Below, one piece after another: positions 54,451 to 55,424 of a stretch of 55,424 bases of DNA (within the stretch, counting starts at the first letter, position 1; each line of letters opens with the position of its first letter). Below the pieces are notes generated by a model. That model was given only the letters and a program-made list of their open reading frames with translations. It had not been told where the DNA came from and made no database searches. The translations under genes and the position numbers were made by a program. This DNA is from Pirellulales bacterium (GTDB taxonomy: Bacteria; Planctomycetota; Planctomycetia; Pirellulales; Lacipirellulaceae): the NCBI GenBank assembly GCA_020849945.1, contig JADZFK010000126.1:1-55424 (forward strand), given 5' to 3'.

Positions 54451-55424
54451 ATGAGGCTACAACAGCGGTTTCGGCCTTGGTTTGCGGATACGGTGGGTTG
54501 CGCGGTGGGTTACGGCGTACTGGTGGGGGTGTTGGCGGTGGCGGCGGTGCCGGCTCGGGCCGAGGATTTCCCTCATGTCGTAGAGGCCCCGCCACTTTCG
54601 CCGCAAGAGCAGTTGACGAAGTTTCATTTGCCGCCAGGTTTTGAGATTCAGCTCGTGGCCTCGGAGCCTGAGGTTCGCAAGCCGATGAACTTCAGTTTCG
54701 ATGCGGCCGGCCGACTGTGGTTTACCGGTTCGGTCGAGTACCCGTACCCGAGGCCGCTGCAGGAACAAGAGCAATGCCGAGACCTGCTCCGCATCATTCA
54801 CGGGATCGGTGCCAATGGAGCGGCGACCAAGATCACGACTTTTGCCGATAAGCTCAACCTTCCAATCGGCGCGACACCGATCGGCTCCTCCGAAGCGATT
54901 GTGTTCAGCGTACCGAATATCTACCGCGTGCGCGATGCCGACGGGGATGGTGTGGCCGAGCTTCGCGAAGTCATGTTTGGGCCGTTTGGCCAGCGTGATA
55001 CGCATGGGCTGAACAATTCATTCACCCATGCTGTTGATGGCTGGGTTTACGCATGCCACGGTTACGTGAACAGCAGTGCGGTGCAGGGGACCGATGGCGA
55101 TAAGATTCAACTGGAAGGGGGCAATGTCTACCGATTTCGACCGAATGGCAGCCACATCGAGTTCTTTACGCACGGCCAGGTGAACCCGTTCGGCCTGAGT
55201 TTCGATACGCTTGGCAACTTGTTCTCGGCCGATTGCCACACGTTGCCGGCGTACATGCTGCTACGCGGCGCGTACTACCCAAGCTTCGGCAAACCGCACG
55301 ACGGCCTGGGTTTTGGGCCGCAGATCATGCAACACTACCACGGCTCGACGGGCATCGCCGGCATCGTGCGATACGAAGCCGAAGAGTTTCCGGAAGATTA
55401 CCGTGGCAACCTGTTCATCGGCAA
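54451..55424 (+). CDS. PVC-type membrane-bound dehydrogenase / cytochrome-like protein (3' end cut)
   Basis: The N-terminal part of a large planctomycete-verrucomicrobial protein with a beta-propeller dehydrogenase domain (TIGR02604-like); complete members usually run to ~1000 aa and end in a haem c-binding domain. The ATG follows AAGGGGCTTAC. Signal peptide: VLVGVLAVAAVPARAEDF. Then SPQEQLTKFHLPPGFEIQLV, FDAAGRLWFTGSVEYPYP and VRDADGDGVAEL, VNPFGLSFDTLGNLFSADCH, all characteristic. The frame is open to the window edge, so 324 residues are visible. The C-terminal haem motif lies beyond the window. Confidence 0.88.
   Translation, partial: MRLQQRFRPWFADTVGCAVGYGVLVGVLAVAAVPARAEDFPHVVEAPPLSPQEQLTKFHLPPGFEIQLVASEPEVRKPMNFSFDAAGRLWFTGSVEYPYPRPLQEQEQCRDLLRIIHGIGANGAATKITTFADKLNLPIGATPIGSSEAIVFSVPNIYRVRDADGDGVAELREVMFGPFGQRDTHGLNNSFTHAVDGWVYACHGYVNSSAVQGTDGDKIQLEGGNVYRFRPNGSHIEFFTHGQVNPFGLSFDTLGNLFSADCHTLPAYMLLRGAYYPSFGKPHDGLGFGPQIMQHYHGSTGIAGIVRYEAEEFPEDYRGNLFIG

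Overview
This window looks like a chromosomal origin-proximal segment from a planctomycete (Planctomycetota, most likely order Pirellulales; the taxonomic call is inference). Supporting signs are a PVC-type dehydrogenase/cytochrome-like protein, a PEP-CTERM protein, a formylglycine sulfatase, a very large secretin with an Ala/Pro-rich N-terminus, a gyrB with low-complexity inserts, and intergenic DNA crowded with small palindromic repeats. There is no phage, plasmid, CRISPR, rRNA or tRNA gene that I could recognise.

Layout. 1-1205: 3' part of hemA. 1449-7921 (minus strand): the replication block dnaA - dnaN - dciA(DUF721) - gyrB, without recF; the 680-bp dnaA/dnaN gap holds DnaA-box-like sites and is my oriC candidate. 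8191-9399 (minus): cysteine desulfurase. 9400-11230: repeat-rich DNA with no credible gene. 11231-14680: secretin-like outer-membrane protein. 14833-24296: a DUF423 membrane protein, then the membrane arm of respiratory complex I (nuoH, J, K, L, M, N; no nuoI), with two mobile-looking palindromic elements sitting between nuoK/nuoL and nuoM/nuoN. 24367-28484: conserved hypothetical, a VapBC-like toxin-antitoxin pair, TatD nuclease, an old-yellow-enzyme-family oxidoreductase. 28821-33978: four-domain S1 protein, a PEP-CTERM protein (minus), thrS. 34494-35720 (minus): URO-D superfamily protein. 36070-36963 (minus): a graveyard of toxin-antitoxin genes (hicB and hicA each broken by a +1 frameshift, and a broken DUF433 gene). 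37076-38920 (minus): large membrane protein. 39030-43742: mfd and a SurA/PpiC-type prolyl isomerase. 44056-47222: a LysM/IPT-like protein with a Trp-His-Asp-Asp-Cys repeat (minus), an ECF-type sigma factor (plus), an alpha/beta hydrolase (minus). 47720-52857: a WaaP-like kinase-fold protein, a sulfatase (minus), a secreted thioredoxin-like protein. 53413-55424: scpB and the 5' part of a PVC-type membrane-bound dehydrogenase.

Functionally, the left third concentrates replication initiation and topology functions and the next block energy conservation (Na+/H+-type antiporter subunits of complex I); the right half is a mix of housekeeping (thrS, mfd, rpsA-like, scpB) and lineage-specific envelope proteins.

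The most unusual signal is the repeat content. At least six different families of short palindromic or inverted-terminal repeats are scattered in the intergenic DNA (a ~110-bp three-copy element, a four-copy CACGGACT element, a 143-bp MITE-like element with terminal inverted repeats, two CACAGAGA-ended elements in the nuo operon, and others). Two such palindromes are inserted in frame inside mfd and part of one inside the oxidoreductase gene, so they are translated as extra loops.
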